NCBI GenBank assembly: GCA_046350375.1
Contig: JAXMAO010000003.1
Span: 1 to 64,000, forward strand
Length of the DNA: 64,000 nt
Direction of reading: 5' to 3'
Source of the DNA: JAXMAO01 sp046350375
GTDB taxonomy: Bacteria; Planctomycetota; Phycisphaerae; UBA1845; UTPLA1
Made by a program: the position numbers and the translations under genes. A model generated the notes under the pieces. The model was not told the origin of the DNA and ran no database searches. It worked only from the letters and a program-made list of their open reading frames with translations. Of this stretch, positions 25,333-33,114 are shown piece after piece (positions within the stretch are counted from its first letter, which is position 1; each line of letters begins with the position of its first letter).

Positions 25333-27942
25333 CTACCCGCCAACCAGGCCCAGTTCGACCATCTTGGCCGCGAGTGCCGCGTCGATCTCGTCGGGCGACA
25401 TCGCGCTGAAGTCCGTCGCGTCGAGCCAAGCCATCAGCGCCTGCCACTTCACCGGCAGCGCGGCATAGGGGTTACTCGATTCGCTCGACTGACCGGCGGC
25501 AGATGGGTCGGCTCGCCCGGTCGTCGAACCATCGGCCGGCACGGGCGTGGACCCGTCGGGTGGCACGGGCGTCTGGCCCGTTGCCGACTCAGAATGGTCG
25601 CCTTCGCCGGCCATCATCGACCGGCCCTGCTGCTCCTCGCACTCGTCGGGCACGCCATTCGAGTTACTATCTTCGCTGGTCGCGTCGGCGATGTCGCACT
25701 CGTCGGGCACCAGGTTCTCGTTGCAATCGAAACTGGTTTCGCCGAGTAGGTCGCACTCATCGGGCACGCCGTTGGTGTTACAGTCAAAGCTCGGCCCGTA
25801 GAGTAAGTCGCACTCGTCGGGCAGGAAGTTACCGTTGCAGTCGTTCTGGCCGCCGGCCGTCTCGCAGTCGTCGAGAATGTTGTTGGTGTTACAGTCGAGG
25901 CTCTCGCACTCGTCGGGCGCGCCGTTGGAGTTACAATCCTCGCTGGCCTGGCTGGCGATGTCCTCGGCGTCGGCGATGCCGTTCGTGTTACAGTCCGCGA
26001 TCGGCTCGCTGAACAAGCTACCGGCAAACACCGGCCCGCAGCCGTGGCAGCAGTTCGGCCGGCCGAGTAACTTGCACACGAGCGTCGGCGCGTCGGCCAC
26101 GGTCAGGCTGCCGCTGCGGTTCACGTCGGCCGGGCAGGTGGGAGTTACTCCGCCGAAAAGCTGATTGGCGAAGGGCTGCACGTCGCGGCCGTCAATGCGG
26201 CCGTCGCTGTTCACGTCGCCCGGCTCGACGCCGGTGCAGGCGCACCCGTCGGGCAGGCCGTTGGCGTCGCAATCGGCGGCGTAGTTGGCGGCCATGCGGT
26301 TGAGGATGACATAGACATACCCCTCGGTCAGCGTAAACGCCTTCTTGTTGGCAATCGCGATGTCCGCGTCGCCATCGCGGTCAAGGTCGGGCGTGATGAC
26401 GTAGTACGGCCCTTCGCCGGCGTAGTAGTCGCCGCGCGAGAACTGCATGTTGCCCTGGCGGTGGTTGATGAAGACCGACGCGGTGCGATCGTTCTCGTTG
26501 GCGGTGACCAGGTCGGCGTAACCGTCGTTGTTGAAGTCGGCCGACGCGATGCAATACGGAAATGAACCGGTGTCGAAGGTGGTCAAGGTCATCGTGAACA
26601 CGCCGCCAGAGTAGGAGACGTTGCGCAGGATTCCGACCTTGTTGTCGGCGCCGAAAAAGCCGCAGAAGGCGATGTCGTTGCGGCCGTCGCAGTCAAAGTC
26701 GGCGACGGTGACGGACTGCGGAACCACGGAACCGGTGGAGATGTCCTGCCTGGCGGCGAGGGTAATTGACTGCCCCGGCGCGGCGGTCGTGTTGCGGACG
26801 ACCGACACGGAAAATGACTGTGAATTGGAGGTGACCAGGTCGAGCCTGCCGTCACCGTCCAGGTCGCCGGCGGCGACGAAATTGGGGCCGGTGTCAACTT
26901 CACGTTCCGCGGGAATTGCATCGAAGTTGTCGTTGCCGAGGTTGCGTTTTGCGAAGACCGACCGACCATCGACGCTGCACCCGGCCAGGTCGGCGATGCC
27001 GTCGCCGTCCAGGTCGGCGGCAAGAACGAATCCCACGCTGAGATTGAAGCCGACGTCGCCGACGCGCTGAAACTGAATGTTGCCCGGCCCACTCGACGTG
27101 TTCTTGAACATCGCCACGGCGTTCTCATTCTGCCGCGCCAGCGCCAGGTCGAACTTCGAATCGCCGTTGCCGATCAGCCGGGCGGACGTCACCGAGGGCA
27201 GCGACAGGGTTTCCGCTACCACGTATTGAGTCGGCGCAGAGAGCGCCACCAGCGAACCCTGCGTGCCCGCGCTCAGATTCCGCAGCACCGCGGCATGGTG
27301 CTCGCTCAAGTCGACCGCCGCGCCGACGTCGGTTCGGCCGTCGAGGTCAAAGTCGTTGCCGGCCAGCGCGACCGGGAAGTCGCCGGTGGGGTACTTGTCG
27401 TGCGACTCGAATTTCGGCTCCCAGCCCACGTCGCAGGCGTCGGGGATGCCGTTGCTGTTGCAGTCGGTGCTGGTCGCCGTCGAGATGTCGGTCGCGTCGG
27501 CGACGTCGTTGCCGTTGCAGTCGATCAGTTGCGGAACGGTGCCGTCGACGAGCATCTCGTAGTTGGCGGAGCAGGCGCTGGCGTTGTCGGACGGCCCCAG
27601 CGAGTCGCCGTCGACGCAGACGCACTGGCCGCTCGGGAAGAACAGGTCGAACTGGCCCTGGCCGGTGATCCGCGCCGAGTAAGTCGCCGGCAGATCGCTC
27701 TTGATGGCGCAGACGATGGTGGTGGCGAGCGTGTCGGGGTCGAGCTGCGCGCACGGCACGGTCACCGAGGCGATCGTCGCACCGCCGCAGCCAGACGTGC
27801 AACTGACGAATCGCAACGTCGTAGTTCCGCCGGCGCTGGGCGCGTTCTGCTGGATGATGACGCGCAGCGAGCCGGCGGACGCGGTTCGGGTCGCAATCGC
27901 CGCAAGAATCGAAGCGACGAAGATGGTACAATGGCGTTTCAT
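25333..27942 (-). CDS. Secreted VCBS/FG-GAP and TSP3-like repeat protein with dockerin-like module
   Basis: An 869-residue exported protein. Signal peptide M-K-R-H-C-T-I-F...A-S-A-G (1-24). Residues ~210-600 hold FG-GAP/VCBS beta-propeller blades (D-L-D-G-D-G-I-A-D-L-A; D-F-D-C-D-G-R-N-D-I-A). Residues ~620-670 contain a dockerin-like pair (G-D-V-N-S-D-G-R-I-D-G-R-D-V). Residues ~690-770 are repeated D-C-N-x-N-G-x-P-D-E-C calcium loops. The tail is low complexity (P-V-P-P-D-G, P-V-P-A-D-G) where a dispersed repeat enters the frame, then a helical end. Likely a surface calcium-binding or adhesion protein. ATG 27942 has GGAGG upstream. Confidence 0.82.
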   Translation of the reverse strand: MKRHCTIFVASILAAIATRTASAGSLRVIIQQNAPSAGGTTTLRFVSCTSGCGGATIASVTVPCAQLDPDTLATTIVCAIKSDLPATYSARITGQGQFDLFFPSGQCVCVDGDSLGPSDNASACSANYEMLVDGTVPQLIDCNGNDVADATDISTATSTDCNSNGIPDACDVGWEPKFESHDKYPTGDFPVALAGNDFDLDGRTDVGAAVDLSEHHAAVLRNLSAGTQGSLVALSAPTQYVVAETLSLPSVTSARLIGNGDSKFDLALARQNENAVAMFKNTSSGPGNIQFQRVGDVGFNLSVGFVLAADLDGDGIADLAGCSVDGRSVFAKRNLGNDNFDAIPAEREVDTGPNFVAAGDLDGDGRLDLVTSNSQSFSVSVVRNTTAAPGQSITLAARQDISTGSVVPQSVTVADFDCDGRNDIAFCGFFGADNKVGILRNVSYSGGVFTMTLTTFDTGSFPYCIASADFNNDGYADLVTANENDRTASVFINHRQGNMQFSRGDYYAGEGPYYVITPDLDRDGDADIAIANKKAFTLTEGYVYVILNRMAANYAADCDANGLPDGCACTGVEPGDVNSDGRIDGRDVQPFANQLFGGVTPTCPADVNRSGSLTVADAPTLVCKLLGRPNCCHGCGPVFAGSLFSEPIADCNTNGIADAEDIASQASEDCNSNGAPDECESLDCNTNNILDDCETAGGQNDCNGNFLPDECDLLYGPSFDCNTNGVPDECDLLGETSFDCNENLVPDECDIADATSEDSNSNGVPDECEEQQGRSMMAGEGDHSESATGQTPVPPDGSTPVPADGSTTGRADPSAAGQSSESSNPYAALPVKWQALMAWLDATDFSAMSPDEIDAALAAKMVELGLVGG
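25564..25583 (+). repeat. Dispersed hairpin repeat inside coding sequence
   Basis: CACGGGCGTCTGGCCCGTTG preceded by GGTGG. Read on the minus strand it encodes part of the G-Q-T-P-V-P-P-D-G tail of the secreted protein. A second degenerate copy lies at 25540-25556. Confidence 0.65.
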
Positions 27943-27997
27943 GAGGGGGTCCTCCCGTGTGCGGCAGGCGCTGACGCGCGGCGTGGGCCACACGCGA

Positions 27998-28026
27998 TGG
28001 ACGCTACAAAGAGACTGGGATATAAT
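27998..28026 (+). promoter_or_regulatory. Putative promoter of the HAF-repeat gene
   Basis: TGGACG (27998-28003), a 17-bp spacer and consensus TATAAT (28021-28026). It overlaps the divergent minus-strand promoter. Confidence 0.6.
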
Positions 28027-28029
28027 CAA
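28001..28029 (-). promoter_or_regulatory. Putative promoter of the TSP3-like protein gene
   Basis: Minus-strand TTGATT (28029-28024), a 17-bp spacer and TAGCGT (28006-28001). It shares almost the same bases as the plus-strand promoter, so the two directions probably exclude each other. Confidence 0.4.
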
Positions 28030-28073
28030 GTGGTGATTAGACGAAAAAGCTGTGGCGCAGATCGGGGTGACCT

Positions 28074-29252
28074 GTGAAGCGTAAGTTGTGCTCCTGGCTC
28101 GTGTTGGGCTTCTGCCTGTGTGGCGCGCCCGCCAGCGCCGGCCAGGCACAGTTCTTTTCGCTCGGTGATCTGCCGGGCGGTCTGTTCGGAAGCGCCGCGT
28201 ACGGCGTGTCAGATGGAGGACGAGTCGTCGTGGGGCGAGGTCAGTCGAAGGCTTCCGGCGGCTCGGGTGAGGCCTTCCGCTGGACGGCCGAGACTGGCAT
28301 GATCGGGCTGTCCGACCTGCCGGGGAGCCTGTTCCAGAGCGACGCCCGCGGCGTATCGGCCGACGGCGCCGTCGTCACGGGTTCGGGCGTCAGCGATGCC
28401 GGACAGTTCGCCTTTCGCTGGACCGAGGCCACCGGATTGGTCTCGCTGGGTGCATTGCCCGCCTTCCAGCCCGGCAGCCACGGACAAGGTATTTCCGGGG
28501 ACGGCACGACCGTGGTCGGGTTCTGTTCCTCCTTCGACTCCCCCGGCGGCGAGCCCTGCCGCTGGACCGCGGCCACCGGCATGCTCTCGCTCGGCACGCT
28601 GCCCGGCGCGCCGCCCGGTGGACAGGCCACCGCCACCAACTTCGACGGCTCGGTCGTGGTCGGAAACAGCGAACTGCCGGGACACGTCTCGAGCGAACCC
28701 TTCCGCTGGAGCCAGGAGACCGGCATGGTCGGCCTCGGCCACCTGCCCGGCGTGACCATCCCCTCCGGCCTGGCATTCGCGGTCTCGAATGACGGAAACA
28801 CCGTCGTCGGCCAGGCCGGCGGGTCCCACGGGCTCGAGGCCTTCCGCTGGACGGCCGAGACCGGCATGATCGGCCTGGGCGACCTGCCTGGCGGCATCTT
28901 CCGCAGCGTCGCCAACGGCATCTCCGGCGACGGGACCATCATCGTCGGCAACGCCAGCATTGACGGCCCGCCCGGCTTCCCCGATCCCTACCAAGCCGCG
29001 TTCATCTGGGACGCGACCCACGGCATGCGCCGATTGATCGACGTCCTGGCCAGCGACTACGGCCTGGCGCTGGCCGGCTGGCAAATCGTCAGCGCCAACG
29101 CCATTTCCAACGACGGCCTGGCGATCGTCGGAGGCGCACAGCCGCCGCAAGGTCCCGTCGTTGCCTACGAAGTCCTCCTCCCCGAGCCGGCCAGCGCCAG
29201 CCTGCTCGCGCTCGCGACGCTGCTCTTCCGCTGCCGAGCGCGAACGACATAG
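28074..29252 (+). CDS. Secreted HAF-repeat protein with PEP-CTERM-like tail
   Basis: A 392-residue protein with signal peptide (W-L-V-L-G-F-C-L-C-G-A-P-A-S-A-G, end ~23). About six HAF-type repeats follow, built as L-G-D-L-P-G-G, G-V-S-x-D-G-x-x-V-V-G, E-A-F-R-W-T-A-E-T-G-M. The C-terminus L-P-E-P-A-S-A-S-L-L-A-L-A-T-L-L-F-R-C-R-A-R has the order Pro-Glu-Pro, hydrophobic stretch, Arg cluster, an imperfect PEP-CTERM signal for exosortase-type sorting. The repeat predicts a beta-propeller-like fold of unknown function. GTG 28074 is preceded by GGGGTGA. Confidence 0.82.
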   Translation: MKRKLCSWLVLGFCLCGAPASAGQAQFFSLGDLPGGLFGSAAYGVSDGGRVVVGRGQSKASGGSGEAFRWTAETGMIGLSDLPGSLFQSDARGVSADGAVVTGSGVSDAGQFAFRWTEATGLVSLGALPAFQPGSHGQGISGDGTTVVGFCSSFDSPGGEPCRWTAATGMLSLGTLPGAPPGGQATATNFDGSVVVGNSELPGHVSSEPFRWSQETGMVGLGHLPGVTIPSGLAFAVSNDGNTVVGQAGGSHGLEAFRWTAETGMIGLGDLPGGIFRSVANGISGDGTIIVGNASIDGPPGFPDPYQAAFIWDATHGMRRLIDVLASDYGLALAGWQIVSANAISNDGLAIVGGAQPPQGPVVAYEVLLPEPASASLLALATLLFRCRARTT

Positions 29253-29300
29253 TTGCGCGTCCGCCGGCGGGCAAACGACCAGATCAGCGACTTGATTGAT

Positions 29301-29606
29301 CTAGGAAATCCAGTCGGCGTCGCCGTCAGAGAAGCTGACGCCAAACCGATAGGCTTGTGGCAGGGGGATGCGCTGCACGATCTGGGCCGACTCGGTGACG
29401 CGCCAGACGCGCCCCGGCTCGAGCTCGATCTCGAGCAGCAGTCCGTCGTTGAGCTTGTCGGCCGAGCGATGGGCGACCAGGAAGCCGGCCCCGCTGGGCG
29501 AAATGTCGAGCACTTCGGCTTCGCCGGTGAATGCGCCGGACTGCCAGCGCATGGAACCACTCATGGGGACGCGCGCGAAGCGGCGTCGATCGGAGGCGGG
29601 CAGCAT
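29301..29606 (-). CDS. PilZ-domain protein
   Basis: A 101-residue single PilZ domain: R-R-R-F-A-R near the N-terminus (R-x-x-x-R type) and D-I-S-P-S-G-A-G near residue 37 (D/N-x-S-x-x-G). These motifs bind cyclic di-GMP, so this is a small c-di-GMP receptor or adaptor. The ATG at 29606 overlaps the stop of the upstream gene as TAATG, so the two are co-translated. Its 3' end faces the HAF-protein gene. Confidence 0.82.
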   Translation of the reverse strand: MLPASDRRRFARVPMSGSMRWQSGAFTGEAEVLDISPSGAGFLVAHRSADKLNDGLLLEIELEPGRVWRVTESAQIVQRIPLPQAYRFGVSFSDGDADWIS

Positions 29607-29983
29607 TACCAACTCCAGCGGTCGGCGGCCCGTCGCAGGATGGCCTGGTGACGCCGGGCGCCATCGGCGAGGAAAGCGCCCGGATCGACCAGATCGTCCA
29701 GCGGCGTGACGCGGCAGGCGATCAGGCTCAGATTTTCGCCGTAGCGCGCAACCCGTTCGACCCGACACCGCTGCTCGGGCCGGCGCGCTAACCTAACGAC
29801 GATATGCTCGCCCAAGGCCGGACGTACATCAGAACCTGTAATAAATGAGAAACTTGCCGAGGATTGGTCGCTCAGCCACCCCTGGCAGGGGTCGGCGGCG
29901 TCCGATAGCCGCCAAGAAACCCGGTCGCCGGCGGCATGCCGGGGCTCGCAGCGGCGGTCGCGGCGCTCGCGCTTCTCGATCAT
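29606..29983 (-). CDS. Degenerate PilZ-like protein
   Basis: A 125-residue protein. The N-terminal R-R-D-R-R-C-E-P-R-H is like the PilZ arginine motif, and G-W-L-S-D-Q-S-S-A-S-F-S-F matches the D-x-S-x-x-G strand but lacks the final Gly. The rest is beta-rich. c-di-GMP binding is doubtful; it may act as a non-binding partner of the downstream PilZ protein. ATG 29983 was preferred to GTG 30070, because the added segment overlaps two palindromes (30020-30032, 30059-30071) that look like regulatory DNA. Confidence 0.6.
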   Translation of the reverse strand: MIEKRERRDRRCEPRHAAGDRVSWRLSDAADPCQGWLSDQSSASFSFITGSDVRPALGEHIVVRLARRPEQRCRVERVARYGENLSLIACRVTPLDDLVDPGAFLADGARRHQAILRRAADRWSW

Positions 29984-30019
29984 CGGGGGGCGGACCCTCG
30001 GGAGAACGCTCAGATTCAG

Positions 30020-30095
30020 CCGGTCAGACCGGAAAATCAAGGTTTTTCCGAGCGTTTCTGTGAATTTCACAGGATCAACGACTCACAGGTGTGAG
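30020..30095. promoter_or_regulatory. Cluster of three palindromes upstream of the PilZ pair
   Basis: CCGGTCAGACCGG (30020-30032), TGTGAATTTCACA (30059-30071) and CTCACAGGTGTGAG (30082-30095), all perfect dyads. The last two share TGTGA/TCACA half-sites as in CRP/FNR-like operators. The rest of the gap to the tRNA at 30399 (~300 bp) shows no gene. Confidence 0.5.
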
Positions 30096-30398
30096 ATTCT
30101 TCGGCTGAATGTGACTTGGCCATCAGCGTGCCATGACATTTCCGCGCGATTCGTGCCGGCCGGCCTGATGGCATTAACTCGCTGCAATTTCACTGGTTAT
30201 GAGCCGGGTGTGAATTACGGGCGCAGCGCGCGGACGCGGCGTCAATCCGTGTCGCGTGTGGGATAGCACACGGCAGGCGCCGGCGATCGGGCCGTCATGC
30301 ACGCGCGGCGACGAGCGCGCCGCAGGCGGACAGCGCGGACCGGTTGATTGCGAGCGGATCCACACGGTTGATCGGCGGTGATCGCCTGGAGTTGCGAC

Positions 30399-30470
30399 AG
30401 CGGGCGACGGGATTCGAACCCGCAACGTCTAGCTTGGAAGGCTAGAGCTCTACCATTGAGCTACACCCGC
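30399..30470 (-). tRNA. tRNA-Gly (anticodon TCC)
   Basis: A 72-nt cloverleaf on the minus strand. The acceptor stem GCGGGTG pairs with CGCCCGC (one G-T), the anticodon loop is CTTCCAA with anticodon TCC, the T-loop is TTCGAAT, and the discriminator is T as in bacterial tRNA-Gly. CCA is not encoded. Confidence 0.95.
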
Positions 30471-30481
30471 GTTCAGACGCC

Positions 30482-30512
30482 TAGTTATCCCGCCGGCGCG
30501 GCTGGACTGCAA
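30482..30512 (-). promoter_or_regulatory. Putative tRNA-Gly promoter
   Basis: Minus strand TTGCAG (30512-30507), a 17-bp spacer and GATAAC (30489-30484), giving a start a few nt before the tRNA 5' end. Confidence 0.45.
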
Positions 30513-30549
30513 GCCAGGCTCCTTCGAGGCGTGCTACGCATCGATCGGC

Positions 30550-31191
30550 TCAAACCGACGCACGCGTCGCCCGGACAGATCTTCGCGCTCGTGTCCGGGG
30601 CGATCGGCCCGATCCAGCTCCCGCCCCGCGCGACTCGGTCGCCAGCAGTGATTCGACCGCCAGACGCGCCGACCGAGCCGCGTCGGCGACGCTTCCCGCG
30701 TGCCGGGCCGCGATAGCGCCACTGAAAATCAGCATCACCTGCTTGGTCAGAAGTTGCGGGTCGCGGACGCGCGCCGCCTGCATCCGCAGCAGAATCTCCG
30801 CCGCGATGTGCTGCCCATGAGCCGCGGCGGCGCGATGAATCGGATCGCCGGAGTCTGCGAACTCGGTCGCGGCATTCATGAAGAGGCACCCGCGGAAGTC
30901 CGGCCGGCGAAACCACTCGGCGAGCTGGTCAAACAGCGCCAGAATCTGCTGCCGCGGATTGCTCCCGCCGTGACGGCGCATGTAGGCGATGGCCTCGGCG
31001 ACCTCGCTGCGATCGCGGTGATCGAGGATTGCGACGATCAGGTCGTCCTTGCTCTCGAAGTGCCTGTAGAACGCGGTCTTGGTGATGCCGACCGCGCCGA
31101 GGATCTGGTCCAGCCCGACGGCCTGGAAGCCGCGCTCGTAGAACAGATTGCCGGCGGCCTCGATGAGCCGATCGCGTGTGCGGCGATTCAT
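30550..31191 (-). CDS. TetR-family transcriptional regulator
   Basis: A 213-residue protein with an N-terminal TetR helix-turn-helix (R-L-I-E-A-A-G-N-L-F-Y-E-R-G-F, I-L-G-A-V-G-I-T-K-T-A-F-Y-R-H-F-E-S-K-D-D-L, residues ~8-50) and an all-helical ligand domain resembling TetR_C of YcdC/AcrR-like repressors. It is divergent from the mddA-like gene with an inverted repeat between them (31236-31253), so it probably represses that gene and itself. ATG 31189-31191 was chosen over ATG at 31212, which gives a non-conserved extension. The C-terminal ~25 residues are Arg/Ser-rich. Confidence 0.88.
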   Translation of the reverse strand: MNRRTRDRLIEAAGNLFYERGFQAVGLDQILGAVGITKTAFYRHFESKDDLIVAILDHRDRSEVAEAIAYMRRHGGSNPRQQILALFDQLAEWFRRPDFRGCLFMNAATEFADSGDPIHRAAAAHGQHIAAEILLRMQAARVRDPQLLTKQVMLIFSGAIAARHAGSVADAARSARLAVESLLATESRGAGAGSGRSPRTRARRSVRATRASV

Positions 31192-31235
31192 GGTCGTCCC
31201 GCCGGCAGACATTGCTCTGCCCGAGTGTACCCACA

Positions 31236-31253
31236 GTGCACCGAAACGTGCAC
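31236..31253. promoter_or_regulatory. Candidate TetR operator
   Basis: GTGCACCGAAACGTGCAC: two GTGCAC arms separated by 6 bp, between the divergent regulator (31191) and the mddA-like gene (31354). A minus-strand TTGACT (31263-31258) abuts it, so bound protein would block regulator transcription. Confidence 0.55.
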
Positions 31254-31353
31254 GCAAAGTCAACTTTCTCACAGACGGCGGCGCTCTATGCTTCTGGCAT
31301 GTCGTACGCCGTCGAAGAGTCGAGCCCGACGCCGTGCCAGAAAAGGAGATCGC

Positions 31354-32139
31354 ATGTCATCCGCAACCATCGTGATTCCGGCGGCAACCCCCCCTGCACG
31401 CCCGGTCAGCCTGGGCGGCGTATTCTCGCTTGCCTACGGGCTGCTGGCCTATGCGTCGTTTCTCGCCGCGTTTAGCTATGCCATCGGGTTCATCGGCAAC
31501 TGGGTCGTGCCCAAGTCGATCGACTCCGGCGCGACCGGGCCAATTGCCATGTCGCTTCTGATCAACGCGGCGCTGCTGGGCGTGTTTGTCGTGCAGCACA
31601 CCATCATGGCGCGCCCGGGCTTCAAGCGCGCCTGGACGCGGATCATCCCCGAGCCGATCGAGCGCAGCACGTTCGTGCTGCTGGCCAGCGCCGCGCTGGG
31701 GCTGCTGTTCTGGCAGTGGCGGCCGCTGCCGCAGACCGTGTGGCGGGTGGCCGGTGCGGCCGGTGCGCTGCTGAGCGCGCTTTCGCTGGCCGGATACGCG
31801 GTGGTCTTTGTCGCCTCGTGCACGATCAGCCACCTGGACCTGTTCGGCGTGCGACAGACCTGGCTGCGATTCCGCGAGCAGACGTACCGTCCGGTCGGGT
31901 TCAGGCTGGCCGGGCTCTACCGGGTCGTTCGCCATCCACTGATGGCCGGGTTCCTGCTGGGATTCTGGGCCACGCCGACCATGAGCCTCGGCCATCTGTT
32001 TTTCGCCATCATGACGACCGCGTATATCCGCTTCGGAACGTGGATCGAGGAGCGGGATCTCATCACCGCGCACGGCGAGCAATATCGAGAATACAAGCGC
32101 CGCGTCGCGGGGCTACTCCCGCTGCCCCGGCGCGGCTGA
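31354..32139 (+). CDS. mddA: MddA-like methanethiol S-methyltransferase (NnrU/isoprenylcysteine MT fold)
   Basis: A 261-residue integral membrane protein with about six hydrophobic segments. The C-terminal half has H-L-D-L-F-G-V-R-Q-T-W-L, V-R-H-P-L-M-A-G-F-L-L-G-F-W-A-T-P-T-M and E-E-R-D-L-I-T-A-H-G-E-Q-Y, the signature of membrane methyltransferases of the MddA/NnrU group. MddA methylates methanethiol to dimethylsulfide with SAM. Another small thiol or isoprenyl-type substrate is possible. ATG 31354 has AAGGAG at 31343-31348. The gene is under the divergent TetR regulator. Its 3' end overlaps the next minus-strand gene by 27 bp. Confidence 0.75.
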   Translation: MSSATIVIPAATPPARPVSLGGVFSLAYGLLAYASFLAAFSYAIGFIGNWVVPKSIDSGATGPIAMSLLINAALLGVFVVQHTIMARPGFKRAWTRIIPEPIERSTFVLLASAALGLLFWQWRPLPQTVWRVAGAAGALLSALSLAGYAVVFVASCTISHLDLFGVRQTWLRFREQTYRPVGFRLAGLYRVVRHPLMAGFLLGFWATPTMSLGHLFFAIMTTAYIRFGTWIEERDLITAHGEQYREYKRRVAGLLPLPRRG

Positions 32140-33036
32140 CGGCATCACGACCACCGACTCGCCGCCGAACGCCGATCGGCTGTTGCCGCGCGGCCGCATC
32201 AGCCGGTTGCGCAGCGCCAGCCAGGCGTGGGTGCCATACTTCGGGCCGGGCTCGAACTCGAGCATCAGGAACGTGATGTCGTCGTGGCCGAGCCCGCGCG
32301 GGCCCGCAAAGGCCTGCAACCCGCCCACCAGTTCGTCGCCGATCGCCCGCAGCGGCTGATCGGCATTGGCCGCCAGCAGCTCGGTGACGCGGGAATCGCC
32401 GAACTGTTCGCCGGCCGGGCCGGGCGTCTCGAGCACGCCGTCGGTCAGCAGCAGCAGCCGGTCGCCCATGTCGACGCGCACGCGCACCCAGGTGTAGCGC
32501 GCCTCGGCATCGACGGCGAGGGGTCCGTCGGCAAAGTCGTCGCCTTCGCGAGGCGGAAGCTCGAGCCGGCGCCAGCGCTGCGCGGCGCGGCTGAAGTACC
32601 AGCCGGGCGGATGGCCGGCGTAGCTGACCGACAGCCGCCGGCTGGGCGGGTAGTAGGTGAGCGCGGCCAGCGTGGTCATGGCGTCGAGGCCCATGCCGGT
32701 CAGGCGGCGGTTGAGGTTTCGCAGGACGCGCCGCTGGTCGAAGCGGTTCATGGAGCGGCGCATGAGGGCGTGAATTTCGTCGCTGACGCGGGCGACGGTC
32801 TCGCCGTGCCCGACCACGTCGGCGATGCAGCCGCGCGTCATGATTCCCGAGCCGCAGACCGAGAGATAGTGCACGTCGCCGCCGCGCTGGCCGGCGCACG
32901 GCTGGCTGTAGAGCACGCCGCGGATGCCGGGCAGCTCGACCGGGGCGTCGACCGGGCGATTGCCGCCCCACACCTCGGAGCAGACCAGTTGCAGCGAGCG
33001 ATCGATGGCAGGTGTCTGGGCGGCGGCCTCGGGCAT
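32113..33036 (-). CDS. SpoIIE-type PP2C serine phosphatase
   Basis: A 307-residue soluble phosphatase domain: G-G-D-V-H-Y-L-S-V-C-G and I-A-D-V-V-G-H-G (metal aspartates), Y-A-G-H-P-P-G-W-Y, L-L-L-L-T-D-G-V-L-E-T and G-H-D-D-I-T-F-L. SpoIIE/RsbU-type enzymes dephosphorylate STAS anti-anti-sigma proteins, and the STAS/HATPase genes at 56-60 kb are possible partners. The first metal motif reads S-V-C-G where V-G-D-V-S-G-H-G is usual, so one metal ligand may differ. There is no sensor domain, so the input must come from another protein. Confidence 0.85.
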   Translation of the reverse strand: MPEAAAQTPAIDRSLQLVCSEVWGGNRPVDAPVELPGIRGVLYSQPCAGQRGGDVHYLSVCGSGIMTRGCIADVVGHGETVARVSDEIHALMRRSMNRFDQRRVLRNLNRRLTGMGLDAMTTLAALTYYPPSRRLSVSYAGHPPGWYFSRAAQRWRRLELPPREGDDFADGPLAVDAEARYTWVRVRVDMGDRLLLLTDGVLETPGPAGEQFGDSRVTELLAANADQPLRAIGDELVGGLQAFAGPRGLGHDDITFLMLEFEPGPKYGTHAWLALRNRLMRPRGNSRSAFGGESVVVMPSAAPGQRE

Positions 33037-33114
33037 GCGCTTCTCTCCGGCGACCGGAGATGGTAGCCGCGCGGGACGAATTGGCGAACCCGGCGCGGCC
33101 GACTTGCCGACGGC

